DNA from: Pseudomonas sp.
GTDB lineage: Bacteria; Pseudomonadota; Gammaproteobacteria; Pseudomonadales; Pseudomonadaceae
NCBI RefSeq assembly: GCF_030684895.1
Contig: NZ_JAUXXP010000046.1
Span: 62,001 to 126,000, forward strand
Reading direction: 5' to 3'
Length of the DNA: 64,000 nt
A program made the translations under genes and the position numbers. Under the pieces are notes generated by a model that saw nothing but the letters and a program-made list of their open reading frames with translations, made no database searches and was not told the origin of the DNA. This document shows, piece after piece, positions 55,708 through 64,000 of this stretch; the stretch's first letter is position 1; each line of letters begins with the position of its first letter.

Positions 55708-56596
55708 GCGTTTCAGTTTCTCCAACTTTATGCTGTGGGCCGGCCTGACCTTTATCTACCTGCCGATGCTGATTCTGGTCATCTACTCGTTCAACGCCTC
55801 GCGGCTGGTAACGGTGTGGGGCGGCTGGTCGCTGAAGTGGTACGTCGGCCTGCTCGACAACACCCAGCTGATGAACTCGGTGATGCGCTCGCTGGAAATC
55901 GCCTGCTACACCGCGATTGCCGCCGTAGCGCTGGGCACCATGGCCGCCTTCGTGCTGACCCGCGTCACCCGCTTCAAGGGGCGCACGCTGTTCGGTGGCC
56001 TGGTTACCGCACCGCTGGTGATGCCCGAGGTGATCACCGGTCTGTCGCTGCTGCTGCTATTCGTGGCCATGGCCCAGCTGATCGGCTGGCCTGCCGAGCG
56101 TGGCGTGCTGACCATCTGGATCGCCCACACCACCTTCTGTTCTGCCTACGTGGCCGTGGTGGTGTCGTCGCGCTTGCGTGAGCTGGATCTGTCCATCGAA
56201 GAAGCGGCCATGGACCTGGGCGCCAAGCCGTGGAAGGTGTTCTTCCTGATCACCATCCCGATGATTGCGCCTTCGCTGGCGGCCGGCGGCATGATGTCCT
56301 TCGCCCTGTCGCTGGACGATCTGGTACTCGCCAGCTTCGTCTCCGGGCCGGGTTCGACCACCCTGCCGATGGAAGTCTTCTCTGCCGTGCGTCTGGGCGT
56401 GAAGCCGGAAATCAACGCCGTGGCCAGTCTGATTCTGCTGGCAGTGTCACTTGCCACCTTCCTGGTGTGGTTCTTCGCCCACCGTGCCGAAGAGAAGCGT
56501 AAGAAGGCCCTGCAGCAGGCCATGGATGAAACCACCGGTGCCGCGCTGATGAACGGCCCGGACAGCCGTCGTGACCCATCCCAGGTGCATGCCTGA
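55703..56596 (+). CDS. spuH: Polyamine ABC transporter permease (PotC/PotI type)
   Basis: 297 residues, six membrane helices, EAA loop in SIEEAAMDLGAKPWKVFFLITIPM. GGAGGG lies 7 bases before the ATG. It is the last gene of the spu run and is followed by a strong hairpin. Confidence 0.95.
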   Translation: MKRFSFSNFMLWAGLTFIYLPMLILVIYSFNASRLVTVWGGWSLKWYVGLLDNTQLMNSVMRSLEIACYTAIAAVALGTMAAFVLTRVTRFKGRTLFGGLVTAPLVMPEVITGLSLLLLFVAMAQLIGWPAERGVLTIWIAHTTFCSAYVAVVVSSRLRELDLSIEEAAMDLGAKPWKVFFLITIPMIAPSLAAGGMMSFALSLDDLVLASFVSGPGSTTLPMEVFSAVRLGVKPEINAVASLILLAVSLATFLVWFFAHRAEEKRKKALQQAMDETTGAALMNGPDSRRDPSQVHA

Positions 56597-56614
56597 TCGC
56601 ACCCCGGCGTAACC

Positions 56615-56642
56615 CACAAGGGCCGCATTAGCGGCCCTTGTG
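56615..56642 (+). terminator. Terminator-like hairpin after spuH
   Basis: Perfect 12-bp stem CACAAGGGCCGC / GCGGCCCTTGTG with loop ATTA. No T run follows, so it may act with Rho or protect the 3' end. It is about 19 bases after the spuH stop. Confidence 0.65.
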
Positions 56643-56739
56643 CATTCTGCGGCAGTACTGGCCAGTCATCCGCCCTGCGGTTGCGCCGGCTGCCGATCTT
56701 GGTTACAACCTGCGCTATACCTCGCTCGGATTGCCTGCC

Positions 56740-57678
56740 ATGACCGACTCGAACAGCGCCGACAGCGCGGTGTACAAGACCCTGCTGGAGTCGACCAAGG
56801 CCATCCCCTGGAAGATCGACTGGGCCAGCATGACCTTCGCCTATATCGGCCCGCAGATCGAAACCCTGCTCGGTTGGCCGCAGGCCAGCTGGGTCAGCGC
56901 CAACGACTGGGCCGAGCGCATGCACCCCGAAGACCGCGACAGCGTGGTGGCTTTCTGCGTGTCACAGTCCCAGGCCGGCACCGACCATGAAGCCGACTAC
57001 CGCGCCCTGACTCGCGATGGCGACTACGTGTGGATTCGCGATGTGGTGCACGTACTGCGCAATGAGGCTGGCGAAGTCGAGTCGCTGATCGGCTTTATGT
57101 TTGATATCAGCCAGCGCAAGCAGACCGAGCAGCAGCTGCTGCAATTGCAGCAACAGCTCGAAGAGCTGTCCTACCTCGACGGCCTCACCGGTGTGGCCAA
57201 CCGGCGCATGTTCGACAGCCGCCTGCAGGTGGAGTGGAGCAACGCCCAGCGCACCGGTCAGCCACTGTCACTGATCCTGCTGGATATCGACTATTTCAAG
57301 GAATACAACGACCACTACGGCCATATCCAGGGCGACGATTGCCTAAAAAGCGTCGGCCAGGCTTTGAGCGGCGCAGCCGTGCGCCCGCGTGATCTGATGG
57401 CCCGCTATGGCGGTGAAGAGTTTGTTCTGCTGCTGCCGGAAACCGATGCCCAGGCCGCCGCCCAGGTCGCCGAGCGCTGCCGCCAGCTGATTCGCGAGCA
57501 GAATATCCAGCACGCCCACTCTCAGGTCAGCCCACTGCTGACCTTAAGCCTCGGCGTCGGCACCCTGACCCCCGGCCCGCTCGATCAGTCCCAGGCCTTT
57601 CTCGAAACCGTGGACCGCCTGCTCTACAAAGCCAAACACCAGGGCCGCAACTGCGCGGTGTTGGCCGCAGCGCCATAA
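56740..57678 (+). CDS. Soluble PAS-GGDEF diguanylate cyclase
   Basis: 312 residues from ATG 56740. A PAS fold of the PAS_3 type (about 15-135, with WVSANDWAERMHPEDRD and YVWIRDVVHVLRNEAGEVESLIGFMFDISQRK) leads by a short coiled coil to a GGDEF domain. The active site is GGEEF at 224-228. It makes the second messenger cyclic di-GMP. No RxxD-type inhibitory site is obvious five residues before. No membrane segment, so it senses a cytoplasmic signal. Confidence 0.93.
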   Translation: MTDSNSADSAVYKTLLESTKAIPWKIDWASMTFAYIGPQIETLLGWPQASWVSANDWAERMHPEDRDSVVAFCVSQSQAGTDHEADYRALTRDGDYVWIRDVVHVLRNEAGEVESLIGFMFDISQRKQTEQQLLQLQQQLEELSYLDGLTGVANRRMFDSRLQVEWSNAQRTGQPLSLILLDIDYFKEYNDHYGHIQGDDCLKSVGQALSGAAVRPRDLMARYGGEEFVLLLPETDAQAAAQVAERCRQLIREQNIQHAHSQVSPLLTLSLGVGTLTPGPLDQSQAFLETVDRLLYKAKHQGRNCAVLAAAP

Positions 57679-57686
57679 GCCAGAGC

Positions 57687-57760
57687 GTAGGGTGGATGAC
57701 GCTTTACCCATCCACCAGCCGCACAATCGTGGTGGATGAAAACAGCGTCATCCACCCTAC
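57687..57760. repeat. Palindromic repeat, GTAGGGTGGATGACG class
   Basis: Arms GTAGGGTGGATGACGC and GCGTCATCCACCCTAC with inner CCATCCACC / GGTGGATG. It lies 8 bases after the cyclase gene, between convergent genes. Confidence 0.9.
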
Positions 57761-57799
57761 AGTGCTCCGACATTTCAGGATTACATGACGCTAAGCGCT

Positions 57800-58186
57800 C
57801 TAGCGCTTGATGCGCAACGCCAGCAGGAAGATCAGCGTGGCGCTGATCACCAGGATATCCATGATGATCGCTGCAGCGGCCTTGCTCAGAAACGCCTGGC
57901 CATACACCAGCACCAGGGTGACGAAAATCGCCTTGCTCGTTGCCGCGATGGCGGCGCAGAAGGCACGGTGTTTTTCGTTCAGCGCGCCATACATCAGGAT
58001 CACGCCCATCAAGCCAACCAGCGCTGACCAGCTGCGAATCACAAGGGATTCCAGCTGGCCGGTAAACGACACGCCAAACATCGACTCAAGCGCCGCCTGC
58101 GGCGCGAACAGGCCGTAGAACATGCTGGCGGTGAGCACGCCGGACACCAGCATCAGCCATTTGAAGTTGCCTAGTACAAAGTTCAT
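57800..58186 (-). CDS. Small four-helix membrane protein of unknown function
   Basis: 128 residues with four hydrophobic helices (about 8-28, 48-68, 76-96, 104-124). LESLVIRSWSALVGLMGVILMYGALNEKHR is the most distinctive stretch. I do not recognise a function. It stands alone between repeats. Confidence 0.8.
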   Translation of the reverse strand: MNFVLGNFKWLMLVSGVLTASMFYGLFAPQAALESMFGVSFTGQLESLVIRSWSALVGLMGVILMYGALNEKHRAFCAAIAATSKAIFVTLVLVYGQAFLSKAAAAIIMDILVISATLIFLLALRIKR

Positions 58187-58310
58187 ACGTTCCCTCGTGT
58201 GTTGTGGTTGGTGTGCGTGGCGTTCAGCGTAGGTGGTTGTGGTGGCCGGAAGGCCGTTATTTAAACAAAGCTATGCGGCCGTTAAATGTTGCAGCTGTAC
58301 TCGCGGACGC

Positions 58311-58377
58311 GTGGGGGCGGGCCATGCCCGCGATGTTTTCCCTGTCACCTAGATTTTGCGGGCAAGCCCGCTCCCAC
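58311..58377. repeat. REP doublet, GTGGGGGCGGGC class
   Basis: Arms GTGGGGGCGGGCCATGCCCG and GCGGGCAAGCCCGCTCCCAC. It is between the small membrane-protein gene and the end of the YcaO gene. Confidence 0.85.
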
Positions 58378-58400
58378 AAAGGCTAAATATGCATCCTGCA

Positions 58401-60605
58401 TCAACCCGAAACAGCGGCCACTTTGGCCCGTGCCGCGTGCAGCTTCTTGTAGCTCTCAATCAAGCGCAGATGGCGGTCGAGGCCTTCGAGCTGCATGTTG
58501 GTTGGCGTCAGGCCGTGGAAGCGCACGCTGCCGTCCAGTGAACCCAGCACCGCATCCATCCGATCATTGCCGAACATGCGGCGGAAGTTGGGCTCGAAGT
58601 CGGCCATCTCCAGCTCATCGTCCATCTGTACTTCCAGCGCGGCATTGAGTGCCTGATAGAACAGGCCGCGCTCGACGGTGTTGTCGTTGTACTGCAGGAA
58701 GGCCTCGGTCAGCTCCTTGGCGTCGTCGTACTTCTTCAGCGCGAGGTTGATCAGTAGCTTCAGCTCCAGAATGGTCAGCTGGCCCCACACCGTGTTGTCG
58801 TCGAACTCGACGCCGATCAGCGTGGTGATATCGGTGTAATCGTCGACGTCGCTGTTTTCCAGATTGCGCAGCAGGGATTTCAGGCCGCGATCATTCAGGC
58901 TATGCAGGTTGAGGATATCGGCGCGGAACAGAAGCGCCTTGTTGGTGTTGTCCCAGATCAGATCCTCGACTGGATAAATCTCCGAATAGCCTGGCACCAG
59001 GATGCGACAGGCCGTGGCGCCCAGGTGCTCGTACACCGCCATATAGGCCTCTTTGCCCATGACCTCAAGAATGCCGAACAGGGTCGCGGCTTCCTCAGTG
59101 TTGGCGTGCTCGCCTTCGCTGGAGAAGTCCCACTCGACGAATTCGTAATCGGCCTTGGCGCTGAAGAAGCGCCACGACACCACGCCACTAGAGTCGATGA
59201 AATGCTCGACGAAGTTATTCGGCTCCATCAGCGCCTGGCTTTCAAAGGTTGGCGGCGGCAGGTCATTCAAACCCTCGAAGCTGCGGCCTTGCAGCAGCTC
59301 AGTCAGGCTGCGCTCCAGCGCCACTTCAAAGCTTGGGTGCGCGCCGAACGAAGCGAACACGCCGCCGGTGCGCGGGTTCATCAGGGTTACGCACATCACC
59401 GGGAATTCACCGCCGAGCGAAGCGTCTTTCACCAACACCGGAAAGCCCTGTGCTTCCAGGCCCTGAATGCCCGCGAGAATGGCCGGGTACTTGGCCAGCA
59501 CCTCCTGCGGCACATCCGGCAGGCACAGCTCGCCTTCGAGAATTTCGCGCTTTACCGCGCGCTCGAAAATTTCCGACAGGCACTGCACCTGCGCCTCGGC
59601 CAGGGTGTTACCCGCGCTCATGCCGTTGCTCAGGAACAGGTTTTCGATCAGGTTGGAGGGGAAGTACACCACCTCACCATCGGACTGGCGCACAAAGGGT
59701 AGCGAGCAGATGCCGCGCAGGGTGTTGCCGGAGTTGGTGTCGTACAGGTGCGAGCCGCGCAGCTCGTCGTCCGGGTTGTAAATCGCCAGGCAGTAGTCGT
59801 CGAGAATCTCCGCCGGCAGTGCGTCCCTAGGGCCCGGTTTGAACCAGCGCTCGTCCGGGTAATGCACGAACGCAGCACCCGCGATCTCCTCGCCCCAGAA
59901 CTGATCGTTGTAGAAGAAGTTGCAGTTCAGCCGCTCGATAAACTCGCCCAGCGCTGACGCCAGCGCGCCTTCCTTGGTCGCGCCCTTGCCGTTGGTAAAG
60001 CACATCGGCGAATGCGCATCGCGGATATGCAGCGACCACACGTTGGGCACGATATTGCGCCACGAGGCGATCTCAATCTTCATGCCGAGCTTGGCCATGA
60101 TCCCCGACATATTGGCGATGGTTTCTTCCAGCGGCAGATCCTTGCCGAGGATGCGCGTGCCTTCGCCAGCCGTCAGCGCGGGTATCAGCAGCGCCTGGGC
60201 ATCGGCATCGAGGTTGTCCACCTGCTCGATCACGAACTCCGGCCCGGCCTGCACCACCTTCTTTACCGTGCAACGGTCGATGGAGCGCAAAATGCCCAGG
60301 CGATCCTTCTCGGAAATATCCGCAGGCAGCTCGACCTGAATCTTGAAGATCTGCTGGTAGCGGTTTTCCGGGTCAACAATGTTGTTCTGCGACAGGCGGA
60401 TGTTATCGGTGGGGATATTGCGCGTGTCGCAATACAGCTTCACAAAGTAAGCCGCGCACAGCGCCGATGAGGCCAGAAAGTAATCGAACGGCCCCGGCGC
60501 CGAGCCATCGCCCTTGTAGCGGATGGGCTGGTCAGCCACCACCGTGAAGTCATCGAACTTGGCTTCAAGTCGGAGGTTGTCGAGAAACTTGACCTTGATT
60601 TCCAT
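58401..60605 (-). CDS. OsmC-YcaO fusion protein
   Basis: 734 residues, longer than E. coli YcaO (586). Residues 1-150 are an OsmC-like domain (PIRYKGDGSAPGPFDYFLASSALCAAYFVKLYCDTRNIP) with one of the two peroxidatic cysteine positions in SSALCAAYF; the other is in SIDRCTVKKVV. Residues about 155-570 form the YcaO ATP-binding domain (KEGALASALGEFIERLNCNFF, SEIFERAVKREI, PVMCVTLMNPRTGGVFASFGAHP). A helical tail of TPR character follows (about 600-734). In E. coli, YcaO contributes to beta-methylthiolation of ribosomal protein S12 by RimO. No peptide precursor gene is next to it. Confidence 0.92.
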   Translation of the reverse strand: MEIKVKFLDNLRLEAKFDDFTVVADQPIRYKGDGSAPGPFDYFLASSALCAAYFVKLYCDTRNIPTDNIRLSQNNIVDPENRYQQIFKIQVELPADISEKDRLGILRSIDRCTVKKVVQAGPEFVIEQVDNLDADAQALLIPALTAGEGTRILGKDLPLEETIANMSGIMAKLGMKIEIASWRNIVPNVWSLHIRDAHSPMCFTNGKGATKEGALASALGEFIERLNCNFFYNDQFWGEEIAGAAFVHYPDERWFKPGPRDALPAEILDDYCLAIYNPDDELRGSHLYDTNSGNTLRGICSLPFVRQSDGEVVYFPSNLIENLFLSNGMSAGNTLAEAQVQCLSEIFERAVKREILEGELCLPDVPQEVLAKYPAILAGIQGLEAQGFPVLVKDASLGGEFPVMCVTLMNPRTGGVFASFGAHPSFEVALERSLTELLQGRSFEGLNDLPPPTFESQALMEPNNFVEHFIDSSGVVSWRFFSAKADYEFVEWDFSSEGEHANTEEAATLFGILEVMGKEAYMAVYEHLGATACRILVPGYSEIYPVEDLIWDNTNKALLFRADILNLHSLNDRGLKSLLRNLENSDVDDYTDITTLIGVEFDDNTVWGQLTILELKLLINLALKKYDDAKELTEAFLQYNDNTVERGLFYQALNAALEVQMDDELEMADFEPNFRRMFGNDRMDAVLGSLDGSVRFHGLTPTNMQLEGLDRHLRLIESYKKLHAARAKVAAVSG

Positions 60606-60755
60606 GCGGGATTACCAGAATACGGGCTAAACGAATGGCCGCCATTATCCGGGTTTTCGGCGGGAAGTCTTGCGCGGCGCGGGTTAGCTCTGACGAGCGA
60701 GTAGTTCGTCTTGCGGCCGTTTCGGAAACACTGCCATTGAAATGCCGGCCTCAGC

Positions 60756-61160
60756 CTATGCGCCCAGCAGCGGCAAGTGCTTTACGCGCTGATACTGCAG
60801 TGCCAGCAGCAGGCAATGCCTGAGTGGCACCTGCTCAATATCCGTATCCAGAGGGATCACCACTGCTCTGTTGCCCTCATAGACGAACGCATCGCGGTAG
60901 ATTTCCCTGAAGGTGGCTACCAGGCGCGTCTGGCAATGGAAGAACACCTTGATCGCATCCGGCTGTTTGGCTTTCCAGTCGATGCGAATCGGCGAACCGC
61001 CCTTGACCGAATAACTGGCCTCGGCCCACTTCAGCGTTTCCTCGACATCGCCCAGCTTGTACTCAGCGGCAATGGCCAGAATCAGCGCGCGTACCCGCTC
61101 AAGCTGCTGCCTAGCGGCTATCGGGTAACTATCAAATGTGGCCTGAATATCGGGGTTCAT
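60756..61160 (-). CDS. DUF1801-type small protein
   Basis: 134 residues from ATG 61160; upstream codons add a non-conserved stretch. YdhG/YjbR-like fold with ETLKWAEASYSVKGGSPIRIDWK and AIKVFFHCQTRLVATFREIY. Function unknown. Confidence 0.85.
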   Translation of the reverse strand: MNPDIQATFDSYPIAARQQLERVRALILAIAAEYKLGDVEETLKWAEASYSVKGGSPIRIDWKAKQPDAIKVFFHCQTRLVATFREIYRDAFVYEGNRAVVIPLDTDIEQVPLRHCLLLALQYQRVKHLPLLGA

Positions 61161-61236
61161 AGGTCGTCGTATGGCGTGCCAATAAGCGGCAGCGGCTGAA
61201 TTTCCCGGGCCCTTGGCGGCTGTGATCAGCGCAGTG

Positions 61237-62013
61237 CTACAGCGTTGGCAGCGTTGCAGTGGGAATGTCGTCGGTATCGGTGATGATTTGGCGCTGCGGT
61301 ATGTAATCAAGCAGCAGGTCTGTTTCCTTTTTGACCACCGAATAGCACTCGCACGTCAGCGCTTCCAGTTTTGGCCGATCAAGCACTTTGATCAAGCCGC
61401 GTGAATATGAAATCACGCCGAGTTGCTGCAACTTCAACGCAGCCTGGGTAACGCCCTCGCGGCGCACGCCGAGCATGTTGCCGATAAACTCCTGGGTCAT
61501 GGTCAAGTGGTTGTGTGACAAGCGATCCATGGAGAGCAGCAACCAGCGGCAGAGCTGCTGGTCGATCGAGTGGTGCCGGTTGCAGACCGCCGTCTGCGAG
61601 ACCTGCGTAATCAGTGCCTGCGTATAACGCAGCATCAGCATCAACAGCTGGCCGTGACGGTTGAACTCCTCTTTCACCCGCAGTCTGGGAAGCCGATAGG
61701 CGTAGCCGGCGCTTTGTACCAGCGAACGGCTCGGCGTGCTTTCCCCGCCCATCAGCAGGCTGATGCCGAGCAATCCCTCATTACCCACCACCAGGATGGC
61801 GGTCGACGCCCCGTTCTCCATCACGTATTGCAGCGAGACGATGGAGTCCGTCGGGAAGTAAACGTGACGCATCGGCCGTCGGGATTCATACAACACGGCG
61901 CGCAACGGTAATGGCACCAGTTCCAGGTGCGGAAACAACCGAGACTGCACCTCGGGCGACAAAGCTGCCAGAAGATGATTCTGCTGGGGTTCGGGCTGGG
62001 GTTTGGCGGACAT
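61237..62013 (-). CDS. Crp/Fnr-superfamily transcription regulator
   Basis: 258 residues from ATG 62013. Cyclic-nucleotide-binding-like beta barrel (about 20-140, RHVYFPTDSIVSLQYVMENGASTAILVVGNEG) and winged helix (about 165-225, LTMTQEFIGNMLGVRREGVTQAALKLQQLGVISYSRG). It lacks the Fnr cysteine cluster and the cAMP-binding Arg-Ser pair, so the effector is unknown. Confidence 0.9.
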   Translation of the reverse strand: MSAKPQPEPQQNHLLAALSPEVQSRLFPHLELVPLPLRAVLYESRRPMRHVYFPTDSIVSLQYVMENGASTAILVVGNEGLLGISLLMGGESTPSRSLVQSAGYAYRLPRLRVKEEFNRHGQLLMLMLRYTQALITQVSQTAVCNRHHSIDQQLCRWLLLSMDRLSHNHLTMTQEFIGNMLGVRREGVTQAALKLQQLGVISYSRGLIKVLDRPKLEALTCECYSVVKKETDLLLDYIPQRQIITDTDDIPTATLPTL

Positions 62014-62196
62014 TTCGGCGCTCTGCAACTGAATCGGTGGCGGTTACTCGCTCAAAGCGGCCTGAGCGTAAGTGATGACCCTGTGGATTCAGTGCAGCAG
62101 CCCACACAGGCTTGGGCTCTGCTAGCCCACATGAGACGAGCCCATGCGTGACCTTAGCAGTTCAGCGTGGCGGGAGTTGGCCGTTGGTTGTTTGGC

Positions 62197-63690
62197 CTAG
62201 TTGGCTGGGCTATTCAGGCTCTGCAGCAGGCGGTAATAGAAGCCGCTGGCATTGGCCAAGGTATCGATCCCCACGCGCTCATTGGTGCCGTGCATGCGCG
62301 GCAGGTCTTCGCGCTCCATCAGCAGGGGGCTAAAGCGGAAGATGTTATCGGTCAGCGGCTCGTAGTAGCGCGAGTCGGTGCCGCCGACGGTGAGGTTGGG
62401 GCTGACCAGGGTATTGCTGAAGCTCTGCCGGATCACTTCGGCGAAGGCTTTGTAGGCTGCGCCGTTGACGTCGGAGACCGCCGAGGGCTCGCGGCCGGCG
62501 GGCATGACTTTGACGCTGATCTGCTCATCCGCCACGGCGCTGCGTACATGTTCGGCCACGCTTTCGATGCTGTCGCGCGGGTGGATGCGCAGGTTGAGGG
62601 TGGCGCGGGCGCTGGGCGGCAGAACGTTTTCCTTGATGCCTGCGCGCAGCAGGGTCGGCGACAGCGAGGTTTGCAGCTGCGCGGCGCCGGCTGGCGAGGC
62701 GGCCAGTTGCTGTTCCACCAATGGGCCGAACAGCCAGAGGTTGGCGAAGATCAATCGATAACCGAAGGATTGCGCCGGGGTAAAGCTGGCCAGCAGGTCG
62801 CCGGTGGGGCCGTCGAAGCCGCGTTGAAACGGCGCATCGCCTACCCGTTGCAGGGCTTGGCTCAAGCGGCCGATGGCGGTTTCATCGAAGGCTGGTGGCT
62901 GTGAGGAGTGGCCGCCCTGGGCGTTGGCTTGCAGGGTCAGGCTGACGTAGCCCTTTTCCGCGATACCGACCACGGCGACATCCTGGCTGACGCCGGGAAT
63001 CTGTCCGCGCACCACAAAACCGCCTTCATCGCTGACCCAGGCCAGGCGTTTGCCTTGCTCCTGCAACTGCGCGGCGATACGCCGGTTGCCCTGGTGGCCG
63101 CCGATTTCTTCATCGTGACCGAAGGCCAGCAGCACATCGCGTTGCGGCTGAAAGCCCTGGCTGATCAGGGTTTCCACCGCTTCGAGAATCGCCACCATCG
63201 AACCCTTGCTGTCGATGGCGCCACGCCCCCAGATAAAGCCATCGGCTATCGCCCCGGAGAACGGCGGGTGAGTCCACAGCTCCTCGGTGCCCGGTGCCAC
63301 GGGCACCACGTCCTGGTGCGCCATCAGCAGGGCGGCCGGCAGTTGGCTGTTCTTGCCCGGCCAGCGCAGCAGGATGCTCGGGCTGCCGGTGGGCAGTTGT
63401 TCAGTGCTTGCCGTCAGGCGTGGGTAGCGCTGCGTTAGCCATTCGCGCAGGCCGGCAAACGCAGCGTCGCTGGCGGCCTGTTGGCTGGCCGGGGTGCCGA
63501 CCTGATGCGACAGGGTTGGCAGGCGAATCGCTGCCGCCAAACTCTCCGCCGCACGTTGTGCATCCAACCCCTCGGGCAGGCTGACGGGTGCGTTGTTGAA
63601 GGCGGCGGCCGGCAGCAGCAATGTGCGCCCGACGACTACGCCAAGCAGGCCGAGCAGGGCGATCAATACCACTAATAACAGGCGTTTCAT
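62197..63690 (-). CDS. Membrane-anchored M20 carboxypeptidase-like metallopeptidase
   Basis: 497 residues with an N-terminal signal anchor (LLLVVLIALLGLLGVVVG). Zinc ligands: LMAHQDVVPV (His, Asp), WGRGAIDSKGS (Asp), GHDEEIGGHQG (Glu pair) and VSDEGGF. A dimerisation insert lies about 230-370. It resembles carboxypeptidase S / PM20D1, which can hydrolyse N-acyl amino acids and dipeptides. The role is not readable here. Confidence 0.92.
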   Translation of the reverse strand: MKRLLLVVLIALLGLLGVVVGRTLLLPAAAFNNAPVSLPEGLDAQRAAESLAAAIRLPTLSHQVGTPASQQAASDAAFAGLREWLTQRYPRLTASTEQLPTGSPSILLRWPGKNSQLPAALLMAHQDVVPVAPGTEELWTHPPFSGAIADGFIWGRGAIDSKGSMVAILEAVETLISQGFQPQRDVLLAFGHDEEIGGHQGNRRIAAQLQEQGKRLAWVSDEGGFVVRGQIPGVSQDVAVVGIAEKGYVSLTLQANAQGGHSSQPPAFDETAIGRLSQALQRVGDAPFQRGFDGPTGDLLASFTPAQSFGYRLIFANLWLFGPLVEQQLAASPAGAAQLQTSLSPTLLRAGIKENVLPPSARATLNLRIHPRDSIESVAEHVRSAVADEQISVKVMPAGREPSAVSDVNGAAYKAFAEVIRQSFSNTLVSPNLTVGGTDSRYYEPLTDNIFRFSPLLMEREDLPRMHGTNERVGIDTLANASGFYYRLLQSLNSPAN

Positions 63691-63707
63691 GGAGGGCTCC
63701 TGCGCGC

Positions 63708-64000
63708 TTAGGGACGAAGAATCAGCTGGCTGCGGCTATTGGCCTTGATCGCCTCGGCATCCAGGTGCATCGGCACGTACTCACCACGCATATAGGCGTC
63801 GGCCTGGTCTTTGTAGTGCTGATCAAACAGCACGCCGCTCTGGCCCACCGGGTTGATGCCCAGCGCGCTGCTGGCGTCGGCCATATCGATCAGGCGACGG
63901 GTCGAGGGGCCGTACACAACTGACCAGGGCGCCGGGCCTACCGGTTGCGAGAGGTTATTCGGCGTTTCATGGCCACCCGGTGCGGCAAATGGGCCGACGT
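63708..64000 (-). CDS. Penicillin acylase family protein, C-terminal fragment
   Basis: Only the last 97 residues are in the window. The frame reads through from the right edge to a stop at 63708. VGPFAAPGGHETPNNLSQPVGPAPW, PSTRRLIDMAD, NPVGQSGVLFDQHYKDQADAYMRGEYVPM are the typical end of the beta chain of Ntn-hydrolases that cleave amides (penicillin or acyl-homoserine-lactone acylases). The stop is 17 bases before the M20 gene, so the two probably form one operon. Confidence 0.85.
   Translation of the reverse strand, partial: VGPFAAPGGHETPNNLSQPVGPAPWSVVYGPSTRRLIDMADASSALGINPVGQSGVLFDQHYKDQADAYMRGEYVPMHLDAEAIKANSRSQLILRP

Overview
The window reads as a chromosomal segment of a Pseudomonas-like gammaproteobacterium. 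Three things point there: high GC with GC-rich third codon positions, REP-type palindromes of the GTAGGAGCG class, and gene blocks that, from memory, have counterparts in P. aeruginosa. Those blocks are spuI-spuABCDEFGH, trpI-trpBA, argE-argA next to a Pit/DUF47 pair, prlC next to a gamma carbonic anhydrase, and recC-recB-recD. Their order here differs from P. aeruginosa PAO1 as I remember it. No tRNA, rRNA, CRISPR array or prophage was seen. One IS5-type insertion sequence is present.

Layout. 1-8.3 kb: a chemoreceptor cut by the window edge, a MocR/GntR-aminotransferase regulator, ccoG, an exported caspase-like protein with two C-terminal repeats, and a second chemoreceptor with a possible FliA promoter. 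8.5-10.7 kb: an IS5-family element next to a membrane-protein gene whose 5' end it seems to have split. 10.75-13.55 kb: a compact three-gene operon coding for an exported zinc phospholipase C-like enzyme, a parvulin-type foldase and an unrecognised proline-rich anchored protein. 13.7-15.3 kb: a Na/Pi cotransporter-like gene. 15.6-24.6 kb: recC, recB, recD. 24.7-34.3 kb: a solute-binding protein, a YheV-like zinc ribbon, prlC, gamma carbonic anhydrase, a HAD phosphatase, small exported proteins, an OsmC protein, a flavin monooxygenase-like protein and dodecin. 34.3-37.4 kb: trpI, trpBA and a TetR regulator. 37.5-44.4 kb: argA, argE, Pit, DUF47, a serine acetyltransferase-like gene and a CYTH/CHAD triphosphatase. 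44.5-56.6 kb: the polyamine (spu) cluster. 56.7-64 kb: a PAS-GGDEF cyclase, a small membrane protein, an OsmC-YcaO fusion, DUF1801, a Crp/Fnr-like regulator, an M20 peptidase and the end of a penicillin-acylase-family gene.

How the genes work together. SpuD/E bind polyamines, SpuFGH import them, and SpuI/SpuB (glutamylpolyamine synthetases), SpuC (aminotransferase) and SpuA (gamma-glutamyl hydrolase) break them down. ArgE and ArgA act in arginine synthesis, which feeds polyamine formation. RecBCD repairs double-strand breaks. TrpI controls trpBA.

The most unusual features are in the DNA between and within genes. A perfect REP doublet is translated in frame inside recC. A palindromic element of about 141 bp occurs three times, and in two cases its first bases complete the stop codon of the neighbouring gene. 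Three unrelated palindrome families lie side by side between recB and recD. The spuG tail and the spuH start signal are duplicated, which creates a 29-codon mini-gene that keeps stop-start coupling. The most promising protein-level lead is the phospholipase-foldase-anchor operon.
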